Part shown: positions 1 to 10,412 of the stretch, in pieces
How the letters are laid out: the number at the start of each line of letters is the position of its first letter
Numbering within the stretch: position 1 is the first letter of the stretch
NCBI GenBank assembly: GCA_973895155.1
Contig: OZ316897.1
Span: 372,001-436,000, forward strand
Source of the DNA: Marsupella aquatica
Taxonomy: Eukaryota; Marchantiophyta
Direction: 5' to 3'
DNA: 64,000 bases
Translations under genes and position numbers: made by a program
The notes under the pieces: generated by a model
Databases searched by the model: none
The model's input: only the letters and a program-made list of their open reading frames with translations
Told to the model about the DNA's origin: nothing

Positions 1-535
1 AGGGGGGGGGAGAGCCGGGTTGGGCCGGGAAGGGGAGGGGGGTCGGGCCGGGAAGGGGGGGGGGAGAGCCGGGTTGGGCCGGCAAGGGGAGGGGGGTCGG
101 GCCGGGAAGGGGGGGGGGAGAGCCGGGAAGGGGGGGGGAGAGCCGGGTTGGGCCGGGAGGGGGGGGGTCGGGCCGGGAGGGGAGGGGCGGGGCGGGAGAG
201 CCAGGTTGGGCCGGGAGGGGGGGGTTCGGGCCGGGAAGGGGGGGGGAGAGCCGGGTTGGGCCGGGAGGGGGGGTCGGGCCGGGAGGGGAGGGGGGTCGGG
301 CCGGGAAGGGGGGGGGGGAGAGCTGGGTTGGGCCGGGAGGGGGGGTCGGGCCGGGAAGGGGGGGGGAGAGCCGGGTTGGGCCGGGAAGGGGAGGGGGGTC
401 GGGCCGGGCCGGGCCGGGAATAGGCAGCCGGGTCGGGCCGGGAGTGTTAGGAGGAGTCTGGGACCGGGCCGGGAGGGGTCGGGAGAGTTCGGGACCGGGC
501 TGGGGGTGGGTCGGGAATTTTTGGTCCCGGCCGGG
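1..535. repeat. G-rich minisatellite
   Basis: Tandem degenerate units built from GGGCCGGGA, GGGGGAGAGCCGGGTT and GGGTCGGGCC blocks fill this stretch, with almost all G on the + strand. Open frames across it read only Gly/Arg/Ala/Glu low complexity and are artefacts of composition. The many G-runs could form G-quadruplexes. A related but more diverged G-rich block lies at 46,079-46,335. Confidence 0.9.
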
Positions 536-596
536 GAATATAAGGGAATATTGGACAAATAGACCGTTTGTAGACGGACAAGTTGTCATTTGTCGT

Positions 597-623
597 GTCG
601 GACAAGGACACATCTTGTCCGAC
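597..623. repeat. Perfect 10-bp inverted repeat
   Basis: GTCGGACAAG at 597-606 is followed after 7 bases by its exact reverse complement at 614-623. Further GGACAA copies lie just upstream (from about 552 and 574). A near-palindrome of the same core is at 46,019-46,031, also beside a G-rich minisatellite. Confidence 0.85.
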
Positions 624-1527
624 AGTGAAAACCGGGGATAGAAGATTAGTGATGTTGTATTCAATGTTTGGGGGCTTGTGCAGATTGATTGGAGGTTTGA
701 CTCATAATTCTTTTGGTGTGCCTAGGGAGGATTATAGTGAGTATTACAACATACTTCACACTAGGTGTGAGGAGAGTTTACATGAAACATTCAAGCTTGG
801 AGGTAAACATCAAGTGCTAGAGTATTTTTGTAGGGCTCTCATCGTGTGACCAGGTAGGTTTGTATGATTGCATGTTTGTTTGATGATTACAATTTGTATG
901 GATTTTATTAGTTGTGGAAAGGCCCAATGACCTTTGAATTCAATTCTTGAGCCCATTGACCCTTTCTTGAGATGAACATTTTCTTTTTGGTTGCTAGAGA
1001 AGCTTGGGAGAGTTTACAAATTATTTGGCAATCAATAGCAAACTCAACTTTATTACAACACTTGGAATACAGGTTTGATTTCTTTCTATTCTCTCTATAT
1101 GGTTAATACTTGTGATTGCTAATATTTTTGTGTGATAAACCAACATCAAACATTTATGCAGTTCCAAGATTTCACCTCTAGTATATTGATTTCCCGATTT
1201 ATTCGTGATAATTATTTGTGAATAAAAGAAAGTATAAAGTTCTAATTTTCAACATTTTGATATTCAGATCTAAACTTAGTGTACTGTTTGACCAGAAAAT
1301 TGGAGCTTCATATTTGACTTTTCAATGTTTTCTCAAATCTTGACAGATAAAGAAAATGTAAACACTAATACTCTATCTAAGGAGCTTTGCCACAAAGAAA
1401 AGCATAAGAAAACTTAAGCTTGAGAGTTATTTCATTTTGTTCCTTTTCCAATAGAAATAGCAGAAGCAAGATCTACATTTGATACTACTTTTAACATAGC
1501 AAGCCATTACCTTAAAAATCAAGAAGA
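624..1527. other. No gene seen
   Basis: AT-rich sequence. The open frame at 583-849 has no recognisable domain and no splice context I would trust. I see nothing else supportable. Confidence 0.6.
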
Positions 1528-1861
1528 TTCCAAGTTAAGCCATCATGATGCACACATTTGCAAGTGTACTTTTTGACCCCAATTGTAATTCTAAAATTAA
1601 TAAGGTTACAAGTTAAGGCATTCTGGTGCACACATCCGCAAGGGTCGGTATACTGTTTGACCCCAATTGTAACTTTGAAATTGATAAGGTTACAAGTTAA
1701 GGCATTCTGGTGCACACATCCGCACGGGTCGGTGTACTGTTTGACCCCAATTGTAACTTTAAAATTGATAAGGTTGCAAATTGAAATTCTTTAGTGAACA
1801 CATCCTTAAGGGTTGGTGTAATGTTTGACCCCAATTGTAACTTTAAAAGCATTTGATAAGG
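1528..1861. repeat. Tandem repeat, about 85-bp unit, four copies
   Basis: Four imperfect copies follow one another. Each contains GTGCACACATC or a variant, then TTTGACCCCAATTGTAA, then AATTGATAAGGTTAC or a variant. Copies 2 and 3 are nearly identical; copies 1 and 4 are more diverged. Open frames on both strands here are simply the repeat translated. Confidence 0.9.
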
Positions 1862-1974
1862 TACAGGAAACTTTTGAAAATTCCCAACACTAAATTAATA
1901 TCATCTGAACATATTTTTTCATCACCATTTTTTCATAATTAAAAACTCAAAGACATGACCTAAATTATGAATGT

Positions 1975-2720
1975 GGCTTTGACTTACTCAACTTAGGTAA
2001 AGTTGGCTTAGGGTTAGGTTGGCATAGCTAAAGTGGAGGTATACCCTTACTAGCTCTTCTTCTCTCAAGAAAATTTCAACTCATTTGGCTAAGTAACTAA
2101 GGTGAAGTCTGTTTGAATCTTAAATCTTAAACTCATTATTGGGAAATTTGTTTGAGCTCAAATATCTAGAGTCCACATATTTCCCCTAGTTTCCTCTCTG
2201 TCTTTGAACATTTTCAGCCCATTTGATTGAGTGACAAAAAATGATAAATCCCACTGATTGGATTGTTTTGGCCCTAACTTAAGCTAGTCGGCTTAGGAAA
2301 GTTGGCTTAGGGTAACATTGGGCTAATTTCAAGTATAGGTACAATTTTGTTTTGAATTCACAAATTTGACCTCAGTTTGAGCTCAAACTTTAAGTACATA
2401 TTCTCCTAGTTTCCTCTTATCTCTCAACAATTTTTTAGCACATCTGGTTAAGTAAGGAGAAAATGCAGAATCACAAAGCTTCAGATAGATTTTGGTTTCT
2501 TGACTTTGATTTGGTCAGTTTAGTCAGAGTAGGCATAAAGTAACTAAGATGGGTTTAAGACAAATATCAATTCATTTTCAACTCACAACTTGGAGAGCTC
2601 AAACTTTTAATTTCCCTTAATATAGATTTCCCTAGCTTTCCTCTATCTTGTAGAGAATTTTCAGCCCATTTGGTAGAGTACAACAAAAATAATTGAAAGT
2701 TTTTAGAGATCCAAGTTGAT
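1975..2720. repeat. Diverged long tandem repeat (satellite-like), at least three copies
   Basis: A block of roughly 220-290 bases recurs three times. Each copy has GTTGGCTTAGGG-like sequence, then GAGCTCAAA, then CCCTAGTTTCCTCT or a variant, then AATTTTCAGCCCATTTGGT or a variant. Divergence is high, so boundaries are approximate. Confidence 0.7.
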
Positions 2721-4990
2721 TTTGGCTTCAACTTAGTTGCCCCATAATACCGACAAATATTTAATTACTTTTTGCCAATTTCTGAGTGACACGCAACTAG
2801 CACATACTTGACATGTGTTACAACTCTCACACACATCACCATTCTTGCATGTGTTTCCATTCTCACCCGGATGACAATTCTAACACGAGTGAGTTTCTTG
2901 TTCATCAATCCACGTTTCACAATTCTCATCATTGATCAATAAACATCAATGGTTAAGATTGACTTGTTGTCTTATTTTATTGCCCCAAGTACTATGCAAG
3001 TTTCTATTTAAATTTGGTATCAAATGTGTATCATTCCTGCACATGAACCAGACATTTTCTTCACGCTTGTCACACGAGTGTCTTCAACCATCACACGAGT
3101 GTTAAGGCATGTTGCACAATCGGATATGAATTAATTGTTGATGTGGAATTTTCTTTGAATTTTAAAATTTGCAAGAGTCTCTAACTGGACCCATAATGAA
3201 CACTAGGTGGGCAGGGAAGGGGTCCCTTATGTGGGCACCTGTGGTTTTGGGGGCTGAATGAAGTCCAGCCACAGTTCTCAAAGTAGTGAGGGGGCTTGGG
3301 GGCTTACAGTAACTTTGGGCTGGCCACCACCCTGTGGCTGCAGGGTTTCATGGCCTCATTAGTGTTTGCTTTCTCTGGTTGGTTTGGCCTCGGGTTTGGC
3401 TGTCCGTCTGGGTGTGGTTTTGTGTACTCTCCCTCCTGGGGCGGCTTTTGCCCCTGGGGGTCTTGTATAGGATGATGCAGGTCTGGTCTGGGCTTACTAG
3501 CCTGTAACCTTGTGACCAGAAATGAAGAAAATCTAACCTAGGATAGTTGTGGAGTTTTCTTGAGTGCTCATGGAGCAGGGTTAATTCAGGCTAGAACCTC
3601 TGCCCAAATATGTTATTTCATTACATAATGTCTGTCAGGAAAAAGGTTCTTTTAGGGCAACAGATTATGGGATTAGTAAGGGACTCCACAAATATTTACA
3701 GCCCGTAACCTGCCTTCTTTACAGAACTTACGTGTTTTGAGCTACCTCCCCCTCAACCCCCCTCCCCCTCTTTACAGACCCCATTAGGGGTCCTTTCCAA
3801 AATTCCTGGCTCCACAGCACGCCACATCATCATGGCACATTGCAAACAAGAAGAGACTTGTTTTTGGATAGAATTAATTTCTGCATTCGTGTTTGTGATA
3901 ACTTTGCTGTAAATTCTGGGACACCATGCCGTAAAAAAGTATGTAAAAAAAGCTGACATACAAATCAAACAATAAAAAGATTGAGGTAAAACTTCTCCCA
4001 GTAACAGTTTTATTTACATTTTGATTTTATTCAAAGCATGAAATTTTCCCGGCAGCAGTTTTTATTTGGTATTACTGAGTCAAATCATAATGAAAACTCT
4101 AATATGGCATTGGAAAGATCTTGAAGAGACTGTCCTAATGAGCTCAGCACTATCATCATTCAATAAGAATTGAGTAAGTAATTTGAAAAATAGATTTTTC
4201 CCTTGATTTTATAATCTCTAACGTGAATATAAATCTTTGTTGTATAACCCCTAAAATGTTGACCCCTTCCATGAGAATGAAACTAAAATTGACAGATTTT
4301 ATCGAGTAGTAAGGAGATTATGAATTGTAAAATTTCTTTAGTTTTTTTAATGAACTTAACATTGATAGATTTAGTTGAGTTTTGAGGAGATTATAAGTTT
4401 CCAATGTTCTCCAATTTTCCAATGAGTGTGACACTAGTTCATATTACAACTAGTTTTGTGATTGATGTTAATTATGGTTGCCATGGTAAGCTTGACAAAT
4501 GTTTCAACTGTAAATCAAATATTGACTTGTCCATTTTTGATTTTTTTTTTCTTTAGAATTGGAGATCCAACTAGGTTTCAATTTCTAGATAACTGTCTCT
4601 AAAATAACATGGAGTCCACACTGATTAATTTGGGGAAAATTAAAAAATCCAATGGCATTGGCTGATCAGAGGCTTGGTGACAGGCTTGGTGACAGTTGGA
4701 TGAAGCATGTCCTCAACCATTGTTAAGTGTTTAAGAAGTGACATCAACTTCATAATCTAGCGATGAAAATAATAGTAGGGAGATTTAGACCAGTTCCTGC
4801 TCAGAACCTTGGGGTGGCGACACCTGCATGCAACAGTCTGAGCCCTACGACTTCCTGGCCATGGAAAAATGCTCGAGTCCCAATTTGAGATGCGAGAACT
4901 GTGAACGATCCAACGAAACGAGGAGGAAAGCTATGGCATTCTCCAACCACGAGGTGGCGACAGGTGCATGCAAGACGGTACTCTCGTTCC
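2721..4990. other. No gene seen; GT-rich segment inside
   Basis: AT-rich intergenic sequence with no coding frame I can support. ACACGAGTG recurs near 2,885-3,100. The segment at about 3,280-3,500 is rich in G and T (GGTTTGGC, GGGGCGGCTTTTGCCCC) and resembles the 3' untranslated tails of plant LINEs, but no coding part is attached, so I do not call an element. Confidence 0.5.
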
Positions 4991-5059
4991 GATGACAAAT
5001 GTTGCCCCGCCCGCGGCGTGCTAATGAGATTGTCGCACGATGGCTGTCGACTCATGCAA

Positions 5060-5067
5060 GCCACGTG
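5060..5067 (-). promoter_or_regulatory. ABRE-like G-box
   Basis: GCCACGTG on the + strand reads CACGTGGC on the - strand, which fits the ABA-responsive element core ACGTGGC. It lies about 145 bases upstream of the TATA box of the LEA-like gene. Function is inferred from the motif alone. Confidence 0.55.
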
Positions 5068-5173
5068 CACCTCATCCCGTCCCCACGAATCCTCTCCAAA
5101 AGTCTGCCTTTCCTCCTCGCAATCTGTCGAGGCTCAATTCCGCACCAACATGTAGATCGGCTCGAGCAATCCG

Positions 5174-5179
5174 GCCGAC
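5174..5179 (+). promoter_or_regulatory. DRE/CRT-like motif
   Basis: GCCGAC fits the RCCGAC core bound by DREB/CBF factors. It sits between the ABRE and the TATA box of the LEA-like gene. Short motif, so chance occurrence is possible. Confidence 0.4.
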
Positions 5180-5209
5180 ACTTGGCGTCCCCTTCTTCTA
5201 TCTTTTTCG

Positions 5210-5217
5210 TATATAAT
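5210..5217 (+). promoter_or_regulatory. TATA box of the LEA-like gene
   Basis: TATATAAT lies 156 bases upstream of the ATG at 5,373, placing a likely transcription start near 5,240-5,250. It is the only good TATA-type sequence close to this start codon. Confidence 0.6.
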
Positions 5218-5372
5218 GTCCCTCGCCACCGCATTGTCCTCAAATTGCAATCAAAACTACTCTTTTATTCTCCGACTGAATCGAGATCAGGATCACCTCA
5301 CTGACTGTCACAGATAGAGTTCATCATCCCCCTTCTTGAGTTGAAGCAAATCGTGTAATCGCCGCTGTCAAA

Positions 5373-6595
5373 ATGGCCACTGTGAACGCATCAATGGCGG
5401 TGTTGGGAGCTACTCAGGTTGCTGTGGCCAAGGCCACCAGCAGCACCGACGGGTTGGCTTCAAAGAATTCCGTGTCATTTAGGAATGGCCGTGTGCCGTC
5501 CATGGCCTTTGTTCGCGCTCGATCTGTGCGACCTCTTTCTGTGCGGGCGGGCGGCATTGAGGACTTGGTAAGTAGTTCGTTCGGTTCGTATAGTGTACAC
5601 AATCTTCTGTGGCTACTGTCAGTGCCGTTGTATCTCACGTTTGGGACTTTTAGTATCTGCCGCAATTTTGCTTTCTATGAATGGAGGCTGGGACTTTTTG
5701 TATCTGTCGCAATTTTGCTCTCTATGAATGGAGGGTGCATCTGCTGTGAATGTGTCGTTGCGGTAGTGCGAATGCGCGCGCCGTTAGTGAGTGGCGAACC
5801 GTTACTATATAGTCTCCTCGATTTTCATTTACTGTATGCTGGTGTTCGCGAAAATAGTCCTGAACTATTGGCACTGATTAAGCGATAGAACTAGAAGATG
5901 CACGCGAACCAAATTTACATATATTGTCCCTTTCAATCTACCTCTCAGTATAGACGATATCCTGAGCATTTGAAGTTCTCCAATGTCACATTGCCCTGTT
6001 ATGGGTTTAATCATCTTGAATACCTGAGCTAATTACACTGCGTTTTTGGCTTTGCAGCCTGACATGTCACCAGACTCGCCAAGCTCCACTGGTGGAATCA
6101 CCGAGAAGGCCAAGGAAATAGCCGAGAAGACAGCCGCAGTTTTCGACGGCGTCAAAGAAGATATTGACGTAAGTTTTCCTGCGAAGTTGCAGCATCATTG
6201 CTTACATGTGACATTCAACTCCTATTTCCACAACGGTAAAGATAGTTCATATATATTTTTGCAGCTATGCATGTCACATGTGGAGTATCTGGGAATTGGA
6301 AAGTCTCGTCCGAGAAGTAAATCTGGATAATTATTCCCACAGCATCAAAAGTTCATCTGCGTATGAGCTTAAATATGCCAAACATAGAAAGTTTGACCGA
6401 TTCTAATTGAAGTAACTTGTATTTTATTGTTCTGTACAGAGCAAGTTGAAAGACAACGGACGAGACTTGAGGAGCAAGACCGGGGACGTTGTATATGGTG
6501 CGCAGAGAAACGCCGCCGGCGTGGGTAACGATATTGTGGAGAAAACTAACGAGGCGCAGACCAAGTATACCAAGGGATTGGGAAAGAAAGAGTGA
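5373..6595 (+). CDS. Plastid-targeted LEA-like protein
   Basis: Three exons, 5373-5567, 6058-6168 and 6440-6595, joined by GT-AG introns in phase 0, give 153 residues. The first ~55 residues are rich in Ser, Ala and Arg and poor in acidic residues, ending in a VRPLSVRAGG stretch typical of a chloroplast transit peptide. The rest is small, hydrophilic, Lys/Glu/Asp-rich and Cys/Trp-free, with amphipathic segments such as ITEKAKEIAEKTAAVFDGVK, as in group 3 LEA or COR15-type stromal proteins that protect membranes and enzymes during drying or freezing. Family membership is inferred from composition and layout, not from a diagnostic motif. The start ATG follows a TATA box 156 bases upstream and opens the transit peptide. 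ABRE and DRE-like motifs upstream suggest ABA or stress control. Other possibilities: a plastid apolipophorin-like or other helical stress protein. Confidence 0.75.
5643..5736. repeat. 47-bp tandem duplication in intron 1
   Basis: Two copies of a 47-base unit starting GGGACTTTT (5643-5689 and 5690-5736) differ at only a few positions. They lie wholly inside the first intron of the LEA-like gene and leave its splice sites untouched. Confidence 0.9.
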
Positions 6596-6907
6596 ATATG
6601 AAACGCATCCTGCCAATATGAAATGCGTGTTCTCTTTAAAGAAAAGCTGAACACTGTTTCAAGCGCTGGTAGAAGTTCGTTTTCTCGAAGCTAATGTAAA
6701 TGTCCAGCTGACTGTACACTAAATTTTCTTGTCGATTGTTATGAAGTAGACAGATGTAAAACAGATCGGTTGAGCAACGATGCAACCACGATGTAAACGT
6801 ATATTGGCAGTGGCTGATATGTAGTATTGCCTCCTTACGGTACATGTAATTTATACCACTGCACACATGTGGAGAAAAATGGTATCTCTCCACGCTCAGT
6901 TCATATG

Positions 6908-6913
6908 TAATAA
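6908..6913 (+). terminator. Candidate poly(A) signal
   Basis: AATAAA lies 313 bases after the stop of the LEA-like gene. It is the best canonical signal in the 3' flank; cleavage would be just downstream. Confidence 0.4.
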
Positions 6914-8559
6914 ACGACTCCAGTTCGAACTTTCATAGTGACCGTTATTCTCGAATGGAATGGAACCTTGGAATGATGATTGTTTCTCGAAAATCACGTC
7001 AAATAGAATGAACGTTTGATATTTACATGTGTTTTCGTTTTTAATATACACTCCTTTTTTCATGACAGATTGTTCGCTATATACCCATCACTGCAATTTT
7101 TTCCATGATAGATTGGTCATTGGATATCCCTCATGGCAAATTGAACACATCAATTCATGGACATGTAACAATTTTTTAAATTACATTCATGAACTGTAAA
7201 CCCAATCTAATATCAAATTGAACATATTAATTGATGGACACTGTTGAATAGTTCTTTGCACATTGTTTGTAATAGACCCATCATGTCAAACTGAACATGT
7301 CAAACTGAACACTGCACTGTCAACAATGCTTTTAAATTAGTTTCGAGTACTAAAATTCGATATATATTCCAAAAGATACTTTAATACTATTTCAATGAAA
7401 AATACATGGGAAAATCACCTAATGACTTTAAACCCATCATGCAAAATTCAGTTTTACACAGAAATAAAATCAATTTTCTTAATACATATATGAACAAATT
7501 TTGAAAAACCTAAATCTTTTTAATTACGCAAAGAAAAAATTAATTGCAGTACACTTTTTCGGTAATCTCTCCAAATTATTACACATTTAAATGAATTTTC
7601 CATAACTACTGAGAGTATACTCTCAACAATACTTTCGATATACTCCCAACTTGTCATTATCCACTCCTGCGCTGCAAAACAGCTGTGAAATATATAGAGG
7701 AACATGCTAAATCTATGGATAAATTTTAACCGCTAATATTGACTCTGCAGAATACATTCACTGTAGCAAATACCAGTTACATGACAAAAATTTGAAACCT
7801 TGAGTCTGCTTCAGATTATAACCTTCACCCTTACTGCTAAAAGTTAACAAGTATAAAGATGAAACTCGTGATTTAACTTCAGATATAAAAATCACTCAAA
7901 CATAAAGCCGCGACAATGAAGCTTACATGCACTAGGCGTTCACTTTGACTACGAAACTTGGATGAACTTGCTCAAACATTAGAACTGACTCAAATAACAT
8001 TGTTTGCACTTTGAATGAAGTGTGACCCGTAAACAATTTTCTTACATTTGTCTAGTTTAACTACATTACCGAACAGTACCTTGGAAGACTCGACGACCTT
8101 CAACCTGAAAGTTGTCAAGACAGCATTCAAAATCACCATGTCGTTTTCCTTATTTTGTCCCCAAGGTAATCAAATTCATCAATTGCAATTCACTGCCAGT
8201 TCCTTTTTAAATTTGGTGTAAAAATGACATGCTTTACGCAGTCCATGCATGGGGATGGGCACGGACAATGCATCCGGGCTCTTGTTAATTAATCACTCGT
8301 TGTATTGACTCCAGACATAATATCGAATTGCATTCGATATTATTAATAAAAATTGGATAATTCTCTCGTGATATGTTTCTACACCATTCTATATTAATTC
8401 TATTTATCTGCCCAATGATGCCATGTACACACTTTGCATGTAGATAAACGTAAAAGGTAGTCAAACTTGAGAACCAAAACTGTCCTTTCATTTTCATTGA
8501 ATCAGAATAATCACGGAAAAGTGCTGTGCGTGCCATTGTTTCTTTCTGCGATCCCAAAA
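6914..8559. other. No gene seen
   Basis: AT-rich intergenic sequence between two convergent genes. Short open frames at 7,520-7,705 and 8,285-8,557 show no domain. Repeated phrases such as CAAATTGAACA around 7,130-7,310 hint at old low-order repeats. Confidence 0.6.
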
Positions 8560-10412
8560 CTATAAGCTGAAGGAACCCCTATGAAACAGTCTGTAGTGCT
8601 TTTTCAAGCTAAAAGATAGGTCAATTGTGGCACGAAACGCACTGAACGCCTTTTGTAGAAGAGATGCAAGCTCAACGTTATGGCGCCAGTAAATCCATGA
8701 CGAATTGGAATTTGCCCACTCAAATCTACCTCGACCACTGGTAAAACAAAATTCCCCGTCAGACAAGCCAGGAGTAATCTTGCAATCAGACAGCTGTGAT
8801 GTTGGAGAGATAATATCACACAGCTGCTCAGTGTCAGCGAGGCATTCAAGTATGCACGACCTGAGGTCAGGAAATGGATGATACCTCACAGGCGATGAAA
8901 GCCATATTGGTCAATCTGGAGTTTGCTTAATCATAACGTATGTACCAAGATCCCCCAGTCGGACTGTCAGAACCCCAGACTGCAAAAAAGTATATCACGA
9001 AATAATTCAGGACTCCTATTGAGGAATGTCCCGTGAACTCGATAAAGTTGATTCAACTAGGTTCAGAATTAAACATTGCTTGAGGAAGAGCATCCTCACC
9101 TACCAGAGAACTGTTGTATTTTAGCTACTTGGGATTGTTGTCTTACTGCCAGTACGTAACCGAGCAAGTTCATCACCTCTGTTCAGGTTTACTCTGTATT
9201 GCTAGCTTCTACTCCCATTCATGCCTATCCGACAGTGTTTATTATTCTGAGAGTGGCACGGCTAATACATGTTTACGAATTTAAAATTTCGTCACTTACA
9301 CAGCAATGTCCAAATCAAATCCATCGACGTTTAGATGTTCTCCATAAACCTGCAGATTCGAAAAATGTTCATCAGTAACCTCTCCTTACAAAGATTCAAC
9401 GCTCAGACAAAACGGTAGCGCTGTGTACCACCAAACATGGTCAAGGGCTTAACGTTTGCGAAAGAAATAAACCCAATCCAAATCTCGCATTTCTTAAAAA
9501 TATGTGAAACAATTCCAAGAGTTCAGGTACTAGAATATGCATGTCATTTTTTAATCAACTTAGACCTACACATGGGACTAATCAATTCGTTTTACGGTCA
9601 ACTTCTGCCTTCCGAGGCCTCAGCAACAGCCATATGTTGTCCTCATTCCTGACCAATTATTCTCATAACTGATCTCAGACGGTAATTCCAATAAGAATCT
9701 TCATTGGCCCCACAGCAGAGGGAAAATTGGGGGGCAGTAACAAGTTCCATAATGGTGAACACATCAACCAACTGAAGATCATCATGAGCTACATTCTAAG
9801 TTGCTCAGAACCCCATCCCACGACTACAGAATTGCTAGAGGAAGTCAAGGGAAACAAGATAGGTGAATTACCTCTATCTTGTCCTGCAAGTGATAAAGGA
9901 CATCGTTAGCAAGTTCATAAAAACGATCCTCCTCCAGGAAGGAGCTAGAAGTCACAGCATCATAGAGTCAACGTGCAGCGATATGAAGGTCCGATCAGCA
10001 TACGACTTTACTGCGTTGCCACTGCAATACATACATGAGACTCTCTTCAGGAAAAGAAAGAATGAAAGCAACAGCTGAAGGAAATCATGGAAAAAAGGTA
10101 ACACGTGCATGAGCTACGACTTGGACACATCAGATTTTCAACGCGGGACAGATTAGATTTCAAAAGAACTTTCTACTTTTGAACTCTATGGTTTCAGCCC
10201 ATGTCTTGAGAAACACCTACTTGTTGGCGCGGTGGAGGGAAGCATAAACTAGATTGACGCAAACCTTTCTCGCGAAACGCTGGGAAATGAGAGCTAGATT
10301 ACTTTCGGAACAAGAACTGCAAACCAGAACCCCTGATCCCAACTTTTATGGGGTTCAGAAAATCCGGCGATGTCATAATTCGGTATTGAAATCCGGCATA
10401 TATGTTTTGCAT
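8560..10412 (-). pseudogene. FH: Frataxin, intact exon structure but four nonsense codons
   Basis: Five exons on the - strand, 10412-10221, 10021-9872, 9349-9302, 8979-8885 and 8737-8560, all bounded by GT and AG, add up to 221 codons in one frame. The middle and end match frataxin, the mitochondrial iron-binding protein that assists Fe-S cluster assembly: FYELANDVLYHLQDKIE (helix 1), VDGFDLDIA, GVLTVRLGDLGTYV, then K-Q-T-P, PIWLSSPVSG, RFEW and WIYW. Exon 1 is Arg/Ser-rich and would suit a mitochondrial presequence. In-frame stops: TAA at 10301-10299, TGA at 9997-9995, 9970-9968 and 8913-8911. The last falls inside the invariant QTPNRQIW region, exactly where family members have Arg. Each stop is one C-to-T change from CAA or CGA. 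A normally conserved Arg (WIYRR) is Trp here. I conclude it is a decayed copy; sequencing error cannot be excluded. The exon 3 donor (GTGTAA) is weak. Confidence 0.9.

Noticed and set aside
20-562. 180-codon open frame in the first 560 bases
   Set aside because: Gly/Arg-rich translation of a G-rich minisatellite; other frames are equally open.
5414-5665. Minus-strand frame opposite the LEA-like gene
   Set aside because: Shadow of exon 1; the plus strand has transit peptide, splice sites and promoter motifs.
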